64,000 bases of DNA from CAJQPP01 sp963714965 (GTDB taxonomy: Bacteria > Planctomycetota > Planctomycetia > Pirellulales > Pirellulaceae): NCBI GenBank assembly GCA_963714965.1, contig CAVQQG010000002.1, forward strand, positions 1,240,001 through 1,304,000, in the 5' to 3' direction. Both the position numbers and the translations under genes were made by a program. Shown here one piece after another: positions 7,987 to 17,838 of this stretch (the first letter of the stretch is position 1; each line of letters starts with the position of its first letter). The notes under the pieces are model-generated. The model made no database searches, was not told the origin of the DNA, and saw only the letters and a program-made list of their open reading frames with translations.

Positions 7987-8289
7987 ATGAAAAAGGCAGA
8001 CCAGTCAACGCCGCGTGAGGCGATCACGGATTTTCAACAGATTGTCAACGTTGGCCCGGCGATGGCCCGGGATTTCGAAACCCTGGGAATCAGGAAGCCG
8101 GCCCAGCTGGCCGGGCGGGATCCACTGGCGATGTACCGGGAACTGGGTCGGCGGACGGGCCAGCGACAGGACCCCTGTGTTTTGGATGCCTTTATTGCCG
8201 TGACGGATTACATGAACGGAAATCCTCCCCGACCCTGGTGGGAGTTTACCCGGTACCGTAAACAAACTTTTGGACGAGATCTCGCATAA
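7987..8289 (+). CDS. Helix-hairpin-helix protein of the Cdd1 / pathogenicity-locus family
   Basis: 100 residues from an ATG with a GGGAG box upstream. Residues 12-50 form a helix-hairpin-helix unit (IVNVGPAMARDFETLGIRKPAQLAG). The part after it, DPLAMYRELGRRTGQRQDPCVLDAFIA, matches the small Cdd1 family (PF11731), which keeps a Cys next to a conserved Asp. The tail RPWWEFTRYRK is also family-like. HhH units bind DNA without sequence specificity or mediate protein contacts; no enzymatic role is known. Single gene, not obviously in an operon. Confidence 0.8.
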   Translation: MKKADQSTPREAITDFQQIVNVGPAMARDFETLGIRKPAQLAGRDPLAMYRELGRRTGQRQDPCVLDAFIAVTDYMNGNPPRPWWEFTRYRKQTFGRDLA

Positions 8290-8438
8290 CCGCGTGAATT
8301 CGGTGGCCGGGCTTGAGGTTAACCGGGCTGAGAATTGATCGCCCCAAAAATGATCCCGGCGTCCGCCAACTATTTGCCGCAATATTCCCGTCCGGTCCGA
8401 GGATGCAACTTTTTTAAGTTTGGCCAAGCATTTCGTCG

Positions 8439-8915
8439 ATGAAAACTTGCAAATACTGCTGCGAAGAAATTAACCGCCGCGCCCGGGTTTGCCCCGTCTG
8501 CCACCGAAATATCACGTTAACCGGCTCGGTGTCGGCGTTTTTTGTCACCGTGTTGCCGGTTTTAACCGCGCTGGCGTCGCTGGGATTCGCGTTTTACGAA
8601 AAATATGAGCGGCTGTACGTTCAGGATACGCTGGCCCGGACAGAAACCCGGCTGGAAGTTGTGGAAGTGCAAAAGGAGGTTGCCCAGGATGCCGTCAGCC
8701 GGCTGAATCAACTGGCGCCTCCCGCGCTGATGTCGAGCGCACCCCGTGAATTCACGCGCGAAACCGGTCCACCGTTGTCACCTGACCAGCAACTGCAAGA
8801 AATTGACGCACAAATCAATGCGGCGACTCAAGGCAAAGTAATCGATACGCAACGCCTGCGGGAACTGGAAAAGCGCCGTCTGGAATTGCAGAACAACCGC
8901 AATATCTTTTTTTAG
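8439..8915 (+). CDS. Zinc-ribbon membrane protein of unknown function
   Basis: 158 residues. The N-terminus is a short zinc ribbon with two Cys pairs (CKYCCEE and CPVCHR). A single membrane segment follows at ~27-50, then a coiled-coil-like helix (~60-95) and a polar C-terminus ending with another charged helix. The layout suggests a cytoplasmic zinc knuckle, one membrane pass and an extracytoplasmic helical tail. No family function is recognised, and no neighbour suggests one. Confidence 0.75.
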   Translation: MKTCKYCCEEINRRARVCPVCHRNITLTGSVSAFFVTVLPVLTALASLGFAFYEKYERLYVQDTLARTETRLEVVEVQKEVAQDAVSRLNQLAPPALMSSAPREFTRETGPPLSPDQQLQEIDAQINAATQGKVIDTQRLRELEKRRLELQNNRNIFF

Positions 8916-9328
8916 GCCCTTGTGGCACGTTTCCTGCCAGAGTTCTCGCGAATCCGGTGGATGGCCGAGGCTCTGCAACAGGACCGGCAACCGCAGGACC
9001 TGTTCGGCCCACCCCGCGCCATCGGGCGACTCCGGCGGTTTAATATCATTCGTCGTAAAACCGGAGACCCTCGCGCAGCCCCGCGGCAAAAATCGGTTGC
9101 CTGCGGCCTGCGGGGGATGGAATTCCACGGAATTCTGAATACGGTAAAGATCTGAATTCGTTAAAGCTGGTTAACGCGGCTCCTCAGAAACCCGCCAGGC
9201 TGCCGATGCTCGCCCCGCCGTGGTGTTCCGCGAAACTGGCATGGCTGCACCAGCCCGACGTGAGCGTCCAGAATCCGGTCCGGAACAGGCACGCGACCGA
9301 CGCAAATCTTGGCTTCAGGAAGTGACAC
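8916..9328. other. Gene-free stretch before the sulfatase
   Basis: A 413-bp gap with no credible gene. A small palindromic patch (GGAATTCCACGGAATTC near 9118-9134) is the only feature noticed. Confidence 0.35.
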
Positions 9329-10928
9329 ATGCCGCGTTTCCGATTATTGACGTGTGTGGTGGCTTGTCTGTTGGCCGGACGTTGGGCCACTGCTGATCAA
9401 CCCAACATTGTGATTATTTTGGCCGATGACCTGGGATACGGAGACCCGGGTTGCTACAACTCCGAATCGAAAATACCGACCCCCCATATCGACTTGCTGG
9501 CGCATCAGGGGACGCGGTTTACCGATGCCCACTCCCCCTCGAGTGTTTGCACACCGACCCGCTATGGACTGCTGACCGGACGATACGGCTGTGCGCATCC
9601 TTTAAAGCGGGGAGTCTTGTGGCCGTGGGATCCTCCGCTCATTGAAGCGGATCGTTTAACCCTGCCGCAAATGCTTCGCGACCTGGGCTACCGTACTGCC
9701 TGTGTTGGCAAATGGCATTTGGGTTGGGACTGGCCCATTTCGGGGGGCGGTTTCATCAGCGACGAGTTTCGGGGCCATACGATTCCACCTGAGCAACGGG
9801 AAACGTGGGGGAAACGCATTGACTTTCAGCGCCGAATTGGGGGAGGCCCGACGACCCGCGGGTTTGATGACTATTACGGAGACGATGTCCCCAATTTTCC
9901 GCCCTATGGTTTTATCGAAGGGGACCGGACAGCCGGATTGCCGAGTGTCGCCCGCCCGCCGGACATGTTTGGGCATGCGGGTCCGGCCTTGCCCGGCTGG
10001 GATTTGTCGATGGTCATGCCAACTCTGTGCGCAGCGGGCAGCGGGCTACATTCAACAGCGGTCGGGCGACCCGGGGGAACCGCCGTGGTTTTTGTATCTG
10101 GCATTGACGGCCCCGCACACGCCGATCGCCCCGTCACCGCATTTCATTGGCAAAAGCCAGGCGGGTTGGTATGGCGATTACGTATGCGAAGTTGACTGGA
10201 CCGTGGGTCAGGTGCTGGCGGCACTGGAACGAACTGGACAGTCGCAAGATACGCTGGTGATCTTTACCTCCGACAACGGATCGCCCCAGCGGGATGGCGC
10301 GGGCATGTCCGGCGAAGTGGGTTCCGTGAGGCGATTCGGACACGACCCCAGTCGCCCGTGGCGCGGTCTGAAAGCCGATATTTGGGAAGGCGGCCACCGG
10401 GTTCCGTTTATTGCCTGTTGGCCCGGGCAGATTGCGGCGGGCCGGGTGTCTGATCATCCGCTGGTTCTGGTTGATTTGATGCGAACGATCGCCAATCGTG
10501 TGGGGGCTGCCCTGCCCCCCCAAGCCGGCGAAGACAGCTTCGATATCGGCCCGGCCCTGTGGAGTCAACCGTCCGGCGCGGCCCCGCGGAATCACCTGAT
10601 TCACCATTCCGGCAACGGCGTGTTCGCCATTCGTCAGGGGCCGTGGAAACTGATTACCGGTCGGGGATCCGGCGGGTTTACGCGGTTCCAGCCCGCCGCC
10701 GATGCTCCGGCGGGCCAGTTATACCACCTGGAGAACGATCCCGGTGAACAACGGAATCTGTACGCGTCGCAGCCGGAGATCGTGGCTCGGCTGTCCAGAT
10801 TGCTTGAACGTTACCGGGCACAATCCCATACCTGGGCTGATGCTAAACCGGCAGTCGACCAGAGTGGGCAACCGGTGGCCGCAGTTGTTTGTGCAAAGGG
10901 CCAGAGCGAATTGACCGCAGTTACCTGA
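9329..10928 (+). pseudogene. Arylsulfatase, secreted (one frameshift near 10028)
   Basis: Read across one break, this is a sulfatase of about 532 residues with a signal peptide (residues 1-22). The metal-binding start is IVIILADDLGYGDPG. The formylglycine motif is CTPTRYGLLTGRY (~75), a C-x-P-x-R site that needs activation by a sulfatase-maturing enzyme. KWHLG, TAPHTP and FTSDNGS are further family motifs. An extra T near 10028 moves the frame; removing one base joins MPTL to AQRAAGYIQQ exactly as the family requires. It is either a recent pseudogene or a sequence error. The stop overlaps that of the convergent sialidase-like gene by a few bases, suggesting a shared glycan-degradation theme. 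Confidence 0.85.
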
Positions 10929-12128
10929 AGGACGGGGTCTGTCCGGCGATCTGGTCCAGATCCGCCAACCGCAGCCTGACCGACAAAATGTATGGTTGCT
11001 CGCCAGGTTGCCAGTGACCGTAGGTGGTTAACACGAACGTGTCATCGGGCAGAATCTCGACACCCGGATAGGCACAGTCGTAGTCGCGGTGGTTTTGCTT
11101 GAGCCGCACCAGATATTCGCCGGACGACTGCCCCACCAGATCGTCCCAGGTGCCGACCCACGCAACCCAATCCCCCTCGAACTGGCTCGATTTGCCGGTC
11201 GGTGATCGCTTGCGAAATGAAACCAGCAACCGGCCGTCGGACGAGTATTTTCCGTTGTGCCGGTCGCCGTTCAAAACATCGGGCAGGGGTTGAGTGCCGA
11301 CCAGGATTGTCCCTCGTCCCGGGACAGAATGAATTGCGAATTGTGCCGGCGGCTGTTTTCCCGTAACAGCACCGCCAGCTGTTTGCCGTCAGGGGATCGA
11401 ATGGCACCCGGTTCACACAAGTGATGGGAGGCCGATTGCAGGATGGACTCCGGAGCGGACCAGCTCAGCCCACCATCGCTCGACAGGGTTTTGTACAAGG
11501 TGAACGTTCGCTGTGGATCCTGTCTCGGTTTGGCGGCAATGAACCGACCATCATCATGGAACAGGGCCATGTAGTGGCCTGGTCCGGTTTGCAATTCAAA
11601 AACGGTACCCATGACGACGATTCCGCCCCAGTCACCGACCGGATTCAGTTCCGACCATGAATTGCCATCGTCGCTGGTAACCGCCAGTCGGGCAGGGTAG
11701 AGACCCGAGAACAGAATAATCCGTTTATTACCGTCGGCATCGATGACGCGATGCAAAGTGGGGACCTCGCGCGACGTAGCCCATGACGCGGGAGTCGGCA
11801 GGCGTTCTGACCAGGTCAGTCCGCCGTCGTCGCTGCGTTTGTATATGACGGCACCTTTCCCGTGCCCCATGGGATAAACACACAACAGCGTTTGGCCGTC
11901 TTCCAGCAAAACAGTGGTTGGGTGGCCGAGGTACTGGCCCGGCTGGCGGTCCACGACAACCTGCCGGGCCGCCTCCGGGGACAAGTCGATCGTGTTGACG
12001 CCGGAATCGGAAAACCGGGACGAGACCTGCTGGCCGCAGGACGCAGGTGCCGCCAGGCAGCTGGCCACCAGCCAGATCAAAGCACGTTGCAGCGCTCCCG
12101 GAAATGCAGGTTGAATGCCAGAATTCAT
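10921..12128 (-). pseudogene. Sialidase-like BNR-repeat protein, secreted (one frameshift near 11287)
   Basis: Reads leftward from an ATG at 12128 (an upstream in-frame ATG at 12161 is less likely, because the signal peptide begins at the later one). About 402 residues with BNR/Asp-box motifs: SDDGGLTWS, SDDGNSWS, SSDGGLSWS and SRDEGQSWS. This is the beta-propeller of sialidases and related proteins. A C run one base short at ~11286-11289 breaks the frame after SALNP; adding one base continues into LPDVLNGDRHNGKYSSDG. No Arg triad can be verified, so a true neuraminidase activity is not established. It faces the sulfatase gene tail to tail. Confidence 0.8.
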
Positions 12129-12218
12129 CGTCGAGGGACCTTGTCCATCAACCCCAATCAACCGGATACTCGACGGTCCATTTCGAATACCGGTTTCCTC
12201 GCAAATCTTCCAGGCCCG

Positions 12219-12632
12219 CTAACGCTTGGAAAACTGAACGCCTCGGCGGGCACCGCGCAAACCGGGTTTTTTGCGTTCTTTCATGCGTGAATCCCGGGTC
12301 AGAAATCCGCCATCCCGCAGCGGCTGGAACATTTCCGAATCGTAGCTGGTCAGGGCCCGCGCCAACCCCATGCGACAGGCGCCGGCTTGTCCGCTGGTGC
12401 CACCACCGGAAACGCTGATGATCACATCCAGAGTGTTATCGATTTCCACGGCACGCAGTGTGTCCAAAATCGACCGGCGATCCTGTTCGTTTTTGAAAAA
12501 CTCCTCGATTGGCCGCTGGTTGACGGTGATCTTGCCTTTTCCGTCGCGTACGCGAACCCTCGCAACCGAGGACTTGCGGCGACCCGTTCCGATGGCATCG
12601 CCCGTCTGTTTGTCTTTTTTGACCGTTACCAT
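12219..12632 (-). CDS. rpsI: 30S ribosomal protein S9
   Basis: 137 residues, a normal length. It has the S9 core: GTGRRKSSVARVRV near the start, the conserved ISVSGGGTSGQAGACRMGLARAL stretch in the middle and the basic C-terminus that ends in KR and reaches the P-site tRNA. It lies 116 bases downstream of the L13 gene, the conserved rplM-rpsI order, and is presumably co-transcribed with it. Confidence 0.97.
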   Translation of the reverse strand: MVTVKKDKQTGDAIGTGRRKSSVARVRVRDGKGKITVNQRPIEEFFKNEQDRRSILDTLRAVEIDNTLDVIISVSGGGTSGQAGACRMGLARALTSYDSEMFQPLRDGGFLTRDSRMKERKKPGLRGARRGVQFSKR

Positions 12633-12748
12633 TTTCCGTACTGCGCTTGTTGCCGGATGACTTGTTCAGGGAAATACGTGGAGCCGGGGTTTCTGGAAAT
12701 CAGGAATCACCCGGTGGTGGATTTTAATTGATGAAATAATCTGCCGAG

Positions 12749-13198
12749 TCAGGGTTTAACAGTGACGATGGCCAGCGGCTCGGGATTCTGTGCCTGATGC
12801 GGATGATCGGGACCGGCGTACACCTTCAACTTGGCCAGCATGGCGCCGCCCAGCTTGTTCTTGGGCAACATTCGTCGAACGGCCTCGCGCAGAATTTGTT
12901 CTGGCCGGCGTTCCAGACGAGTGGCAGCCGTTTCGGACCGCTGTCCGGGGTAACCGGTATACCATGTGTATCGCTTTTGTTGCCACTTCCTGCCAGTGAA
13001 CTGTACCTTTTCGGCATTGACCACAACGACAAAATCGCCGGTGTCGACATGCGGCGTATAAACCGGCCGGTGTTTGCCCATCAGGATAACGGCAATTTCA
13101 CTGGCCAATCGACCCACAATCTGATCGGTACCATCGACCAAATGCCATTTTTGTTCCACTGCGCCCGGTTTGGCTACGTATGTTTTCGTACCCGCCAC
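12749..13198 (-). CDS. rplM: 50S ribosomal protein L13
   Basis: I chose the GTG at 13198 because a GGGAGAG box sits 6 bases upstream and the protein then begins AGTKTYVAKPG, as L13 proteins do; an open frame continues upstream to 13261. The 149 residues include WHLVDGTDQIVGRLAS, GKHRPVYTPHVDTGDFVVVVNA and the C-terminal LPKNKLGGAMLAKLKVYAG. The gene is first in the rplM-rpsI pair. Confidence 0.95.
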   Translation of the reverse strand: MAGTKTYVAKPGAVEQKWHLVDGTDQIVGRLASEIAVILMGKHRPVYTPHVDTGDFVVVVNAEKVQFTGRKWQQKRYTWYTGYPGQRSETAATRLERRPEQILREAVRRMLPKNKLGGAMLAKLKVYAGPDHPHQAQNPEPLAIVTVKP

Positions 13199-13536
13199 GA
13201 ATGTCTCTCCCACTTCCCAGTCCATTGATTTTGCGATCGGGCCCCATCCTTCCGAGCCCATTTCTGACAGTCCGGTAATTTATCCCGCCAGCCGGTTTTC
13301 CACAAGGCATAACGGGACCCGGGGGTCCGTGGAGGCGGTGAAACCGGGGCGGTAAAACCGGTTTATTCGGTCAAGTTCCCCGGGACGTTGATCCGGGATG
13401 GCGAATTCCGACAGATTAACTGGTTTGATCCGTTCGTAGCCGTCGATGGCAATGGTGCCGGTCACGGAGGATCGTTGCCGCGCCAGAACGAGCGCTCGCG
13501 CACAGTACCGAATCCCTGCAACTCTCCCCCGAGCGC
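13199..13536. other. Divergent intergenic region upstream of rplM
   Basis: A 338-bp region that must carry the rplM promoter (leftward) and that of the hypothetical gene at 13537. GC-rich self-complementary patches (for example around 13317-13332) are present, but no clear promoter pair was recognised. Confidence 0.3.
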
Positions 13537-14616
13537 ATGGCCATGTCTGTCGTCTTTCCTCCTGTCGAGCCCGTAGTGCCCGCGTTTTTGCGGGTGTTTC
13601 CAAATTCCATCCACGATATTCCCCAACCGCTGGACGATTCGATTCCGGCCGGATTTGCACCGTTTGATCGGGCATTCCAGTTGGCCACTGGCTGGAACCT
13701 GATCTGGGAAGACGGGATCAACGATGCCTGCCCGTCACCCGGTCAGGCTGCGACGACCGGACCTCGGGGTCCGGACCGCCCGTCCCGGTTTGGGGGCAAA
13801 ATGCGGATTGAGGATTTGTCCCGACTGTTGCCGCCGGGAATTCCGGCCACCAGCCGCATTTACTGCGAAAACATGATTTTGCGGCTAAACGAGTTGCTCG
13901 GCGAAGTGGTGGCAAGGCAATCTGCCGCTCCATCGAGCCGTGCCGGGACGATACCCCGGGTGCGCAATCCCGGAGCGTCTGGACGATTGCAACCCTGCTT
14001 TTTGGACCAGTTTTGTATCGTCCCCGTGGTCACGCCCGACTGGAATCATCCGGTTTTGGCGGGTGAGTTGGGCGGGTGCCAATGGCTGCTGCATACGTCG
14101 GGCAGTCTGTCGGTCGCGGCTCTGGCAGTCAGCGGCTCCAGCGACCTGCTGGCATCCGCCATGCTGGTCGCCCAGTCGGCATTCCTGACCGCCGCTCGAC
14201 TGGAGACGAATTGCCGGCAGATTCACGAACAGATCCGATCGAGCATCAATCAGATGTTCTGCGGAGACATCCACGCTCATTCTGCGGTGTGGACACTGGA
14301 TCCGTTAATGGGTCAGGCGGCAGTTTGCGGTGATGAACGGTTCGAACTGAGACTCGATCGCGAACGTTTGCGATTTGATTCAGAACGGCAGCAAGTTTTT
14401 CCGTGGTATCGCAAACAGGTATTGCTGGCGACGCACTGGTCGCAGGAATCGAAATTGCAATTCGAGGACATCAATAACTGGATGAATGTCACGTTGGCTC
14501 ATCTGGCTGATCAGGATCCGCATAACTGGCAGGCCAGGCTGGGTGAATGTCTGGAATCCTGGATTCCGACCATCAGCTGCTCACCCGATCTGGCCGTGGC
14601 CATGGTACGCCATTGA
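13537..14616 (+). CDS. Hypothetical protein, possibly a degenerate PP2C/SpoIIE-type domain
   Basis: 359 residues, no signal peptide and no membrane segment. I do not recognise a firm family. The last ~150 residues have the rhythm of SpoIIE/RsbU phosphatases: a helix with AILRAAQ-like spacing, then AVWTLDPLMGQAAVCGDERFEL, then VLLATHW where active enzymes have the TDG motif, and a final strand PDLAVAMVRH. The metal-binding Asp residues of that fold are missing. If the resemblance is real, the protein would be a non-catalytic member. The comparison is by eye only. Confidence 0.6.
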   Translation: MAMSVVFPPVEPVVPAFLRVFPNSIHDIPQPLDDSIPAGFAPFDRAFQLATGWNLIWEDGINDACPSPGQAATTGPRGPDRPSRFGGKMRIEDLSRLLPPGIPATSRIYCENMILRLNELLGEVVARQSAAPSSRAGTIPRVRNPGASGRLQPCFLDQFCIVPVVTPDWNHPVLAGELGGCQWLLHTSGSLSVAALAVSGSSDLLASAMLVAQSAFLTAARLETNCRQIHEQIRSSINQMFCGDIHAHSAVWTLDPLMGQAAVCGDERFELRLDRERLRFDSERQQVFPWYRKQVLLATHWSQESKLQFEDINNWMNVTLAHLADQDPHNWQARLGECLESWIPTISCSPDLAVAMVRH

Positions 14617-14751
14617 CCGGCGGCACGAGGCGGCGTCCGGAAACCGGCAACCCGGCGAGTCGCGACACCCCCGCCTGGGGATTGCGGCCGGCTTGACGAT
14701 TACCGGGTGTTTTCTAGACTTGGAGCATGCTGACCGGTACTGGATTCATCA

Positions 14752-14835
14752 GCGGGCATGGCGGAATTGGCAGACGCGCATGGTTGAGGGCCATGTTCCC
14801 GCAAGGGAGTGGAGGTTCAAATCCTCTTGCCCGCA
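14752..14835 (+). tRNA. tRNA-Leu (anticodon GAG)
   Basis: A complete class II tRNA of 84 bases. The acceptor stem GCGGGCA pairs with TGCCCGC; the anticodon stem CATGG/CCATG encloses the loop TTGAGGG, giving anticodon GAG (reads CUC). A variable arm (TGTTCCCGCAAGGGAGT) and the T arm GGAGGTTCAAATCCTC follow. The 3' CCA is not encoded. Confidence 0.95.
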
Positions 14836-15064
14836 CTGTTGCCGGTGTCAGGCGTTCGATACCGGGGATGTCTGGCCGGCGGACTGATTCGAAAGGGTTG
14901 TCACGGCCCCGCCGGAAAACCCCGAAATTGACGCCACGCCAGCGCATCCCGGCGCGGTACTGACCGGAGACGGCACGATTGGACAAGCCCACCGGGGAAC
15001 CCTCGCCTCCAAACCCAAATGTCTTGTACAGAGCCGTTTTCACCTGTTTGCACCGGCCCCTTCC

Positions 15065-16054
15065 GTGAGATTATCGTCCATTTGTCTCTCGTTGCCGGTC
15101 TGGCTGGTCGCCACGGTAGTGTTCGGGCAGGCGACCCGAACCGAGACATTCCCCATTCGGATCCAGCCCCGGGAAGACCGAATCACCGTTTCCGCGGGCC
15201 AAGAACTGTTTACCGAATACGTTACGCGCGACCAGCCCCGGCCGATTCTGTACCCGCTCAACGCGGCGGGTGAACTGTCGATGGTGCGGAATTTTCCGAT
15301 GCGCAGCGATGTGGCCGGGGAGGCGACCGATCACCCCCATCACAGGTCGGTATGGCTGGCGCACGGCGACGTGAACGGTCTGGATTTTTGGTCGGGCAAG
15401 TCCAGGATTCGCCATCGGCAAATTGACGAATGGCTGCCCGACGGATTTGTCGCCAGCAACGACTGGATCGACGGCGATCGAGCCGTTTGCTCGGATCGTA
15501 CAACCATTCGGTTTCAGGCTCGCAAGACGTGGAGGTGGGTTGACTACAAGGTAACGATCACGGCCGGTTCCGGGCCGGTCGTTTTTGGAGATACCAAGGA
15601 AGGGTTGTTTGCCATTCGCACGCATCCGCGACTGCGTATCCGGGACCAGGAGGGTCACCCGATGGCGACGGCTTTCAACAGCGAAGGGGTTTCGGGTGTC
15701 GGGATCTGGGGCCAGTCGGCACGCTGGGTCCATTATCAAAACACCATCAACGACCGGATGTGCGCGGTGACCATGCTGGATCACCCGAATAATCTGCGGC
15801 ATCCCACGTTGTGGCACGCCCGGGACTACGGATTGATTGCCGCCAATCCGTTCGGTTTGCACGATTTGGCAGGTGAACCAGCCGGCACCGGTTCGTGGCG
15901 GATTGAGGCCGGCCAGTCACTGACATTGCGATACGGAATCGTTGTTTGGAATGCCGGTCCTGACCGCGAGGAAATGAAGCCGTTTTCGAGGAATTTGCCA
16001 GCCGTCCGGACTGAATTCCCGATGTCCGGCAACGATGGTTCACGAGGCGTCTAG
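15065..16054 (+). CDS. Secreted PmoA-like (DUF6807) protein
   Basis: 329 residues starting at a GTG, with a signal peptide at 1-22. The sequence fits the planctomycete family annotated as PmoA-like/DUF6807: RPILYPLNAAGE, then DHPHHRSVWLAHGDVNGLDFW, and GVGIWGQSARWVHYQ in the middle. The His-rich DHPHH motif is the family hallmark. Despite the family name there is no evidence of methane oxidation, and the actual role is unknown; these genes often sit among sulfatases and glycoside-processing genes. Its stop overlaps the end of the next, convergent gene by 4 bases. Confidence 0.85.
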   Translation: MRLSSICLSLPVWLVATVVFGQATRTETFPIRIQPREDRITVSAGQELFTEYVTRDQPRPILYPLNAAGELSMVRNFPMRSDVAGEATDHPHHRSVWLAHGDVNGLDFWSGKSRIRHRQIDEWLPDGFVASNDWIDGDRAVCSDRTTIRFQARKTWRWVDYKVTITAGSGPVVFGDTKEGLFAIRTHPRLRIRDQEGHPMATAFNSEGVSGVGIWGQSARWVHYQNTINDRMCAVTMLDHPNNLRHPTLWHARDYGLIAANPFGLHDLAGEPAGTGSWRIEAGQSLTLRYGIVVWNAGPDREEMKPFSRNLPAVRTEFPMSGNDGSRGV

Positions 16055-16449
16055 GGTTTGACATCAGGTCGCAACAGATCGGGACGTTGACTTTTGGGCA
16101 GGAATGCCCGTTCCCAGGTTTCCGGATCATATTGGGTCCACGTTTCAATCCGCCGTTCGGCGTTTACCGTTCTCAAAATCTTTCCGTCGTGCCAGGTCGC
16201 CGAATAGTGACCAGTCACCGCGTTGCGGACCGGGATCTGATTCGGATTTTTCAACAAGCGCCAGGCGCACACATTGAATCGACCAGCGGAATCGTCCCAG
16301 TTATGAAAAATCAGCTGGTTGAATACCGGCTTGCCTTCGTTGTCAAAGTAGTGGTTGACTTCAATCAGATCAACGTGGCTGGTAATGGCTACGTTATCGG
16401 GGTCTCCGGGGTGCATGGCAACCATGGAAACCAGCAGGCAATAAATCAT
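16051..16449 (-). CDS. Hypothetical secreted protein
   Basis: 132 residues reading leftward from an ATG at 16449, with a short hydrophobic start (MIYCLLVSMVAM) that may be a signal peptide. The body has a DLIEVNHYFD..GKPVFNQLIFHNWD segment and a Trp/Tyr-rich C-terminus, and looks like a small beta-rich exported protein. I do not recognise a named family. It ends against the DUF6807 gene with a 4-base overlap. Confidence 0.7.
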   Translation of the reverse strand: MIYCLLVSMVAMHPGDPDNVAITSHVDLIEVNHYFDNEGKPVFNQLIFHNWDDSAGRFNVCAWRLLKNPNQIPVRNAVTGHYSATWHDGKILRTVNAERRIETWTQYDPETWERAFLPKSQRPDLLRPDVKP

Positions 16450-16710
16450 GTTGGATGGCCTTTAACAAATCATTGCCGGGCGTCACCGGACAGTCGAACG
16501 GATCGGGTTAAATCCGGCGTTGTCCGGTGGGGCAACCAGACTTTTGCGGGCGGTCCTGTCGTCGGTTGCCCCCAAATATCGTACCGATTACAAAAATCCC
16601 CTCCCTGAAGCAAGTCCAGTTGGACCCGGGGCGGTTCAGACTTAATAATCAAGGACGTACGGCAAGGCATCGGGGGCCTTGAAATCTGAATCGGTCAGGA
16701 GTTACCGGTT

Positions 16711-17823
16711 ATGGGCGGGAAATTGGAAATGGCAGGCAAACCGTTGTCGCACAACTCGCAACTTTGTTCGCGGAGAAGGTTTCTGGTGACGGTGCCTGCT
16801 TTCAGTCTGGCCGGTTTTGCCGCGCCCGGAATCGCCGCGCTGCTGGCACGTGAAACCGAATCCACGGAGGCTTCGTTTACCACCGAAAGTGAAAAAAGTG
16901 TTCGCCGCGCACTGCAATGGCTGCGGAAAACCCAAAACGGCGATGGCGGGTGTGGCATCGATATCGGACAGGTATCCGACATTGGCACGTCGGCCACGGT
17001 GGGATTGGCATTGATGGCCAGCGGCGCGACTCCAATCGAAGGCCAATTCAGTGGCATGCTCGGGAAAATTCAACAGCACCAGTTGCGGCAAACCAGGAAC
17101 ATGCCGGCCAATGATATTACGGCGGTCACCGGAACCCAGCTGCAAAACAAGATCGGGCGGCATGCCCACAGTTTTTTTTCGGCGTTGTTTTTGTCGCAGA
17201 TTGTCGGGATGGGCCAGAATCCGGCGCCGGTCCATGACGCCCTGAAACGCGTGGTGTCGGCCATTGTCCGCGCCCAGGACGCCCGGGGTGACTGGGGCGG
17301 AGAATCGTGGGCCCCCGTTTTGGGGACGGTGATGGGCTGGGTCAGCCTGCGAGCCGCCGACTCGGCGGGAATCGCCGTGGGCGGCGCTCCGCAAAAGACG
17401 GCGGAACACCTGATCAAGACCATGCAGGGCAATCTGGCCCAAACCCAGGGCTGGATGCACACGTTGTACAAGAACGCAACGGGGATCCGCGTCCTGTACG
17501 AGATGGAAATGGAAAATGACACAATCGCCCAACAGGCATGGCAGGAAGTCCTGAAACTCGTTCACCGCGACAATACTCCGTTTACCCAGGCGGGCGGTGA
17601 GGAATTCCTGGCGTTTCATTTGATTACCGAAACGATGCTGAAAAAAGGGGGCAACGACTGGAACCAGTGGTTTCCGACCGTGCGGGACAAGCTGATTGAG
17701 GTTCAAGGGAGCGATGGCAGCTGGACCGGCCACCACTGCATCACCAGCCGCACGTTTTGTACGGCCGCCGCCGTCCTGGTCCTGACCAGTCCCTACCGGT
17801 TTTTGCCCGTGTCCCAGGCGTAA
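16711..17823 (+). CDS. Prenyltransferase/squalene-oxidase-repeat-like protein with Tat signal
   Basis: 370 residues. The N-terminus carries a twin-Arg signal (SRRRFLVTVPAFSLAGF), so the protein is probably exported folded. The rest is an all-helical repeat protein with QNGDGGCG, ARGDWGGESW and GSDGSWTG motifs spaced as in the alpha-alpha toroid of prenyltransferase/squalene-oxidase repeats. The DXDD motif of cyclases is not seen, so I infer a non-cyclase member, a common type in planctomycetes. ATGs at 16711 and 16729 are both possible starts. Confidence 0.8.
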   Translation: MGGKLEMAGKPLSHNSQLCSRRRFLVTVPAFSLAGFAAPGIAALLARETESTEASFTTESEKSVRRALQWLRKTQNGDGGCGIDIGQVSDIGTSATVGLALMASGATPIEGQFSGMLGKIQQHQLRQTRNMPANDITAVTGTQLQNKIGRHAHSFFSALFLSQIVGMGQNPAPVHDALKRVVSAIVRAQDARGDWGGESWAPVLGTVMGWVSLRAADSAGIAVGGAPQKTAEHLIKTMQGNLAQTQGWMHTLYKNATGIRVLYEMEMENDTIAQQAWQEVLKLVHRDNTPFTQAGGEEFLAFHLITETMLKKGGNDWNQWFPTVRDKLIEVQGSDGSWTGHHCITSRTFCTAAAVLVLTSPYRFLPVSQA

Positions 17824-17838
17824 CGACCGCCTGCCCGA

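Noticed and set aside
4323..9328. Integron cassette array or attC sites near the integrase relic
   Set aside because: I looked for paired GTTRRRY/RYYYAAC cores around the small genes at 7987 and 8439 and in the gaps; isolated GTTAAC-like words occur but no paired, foldable site.
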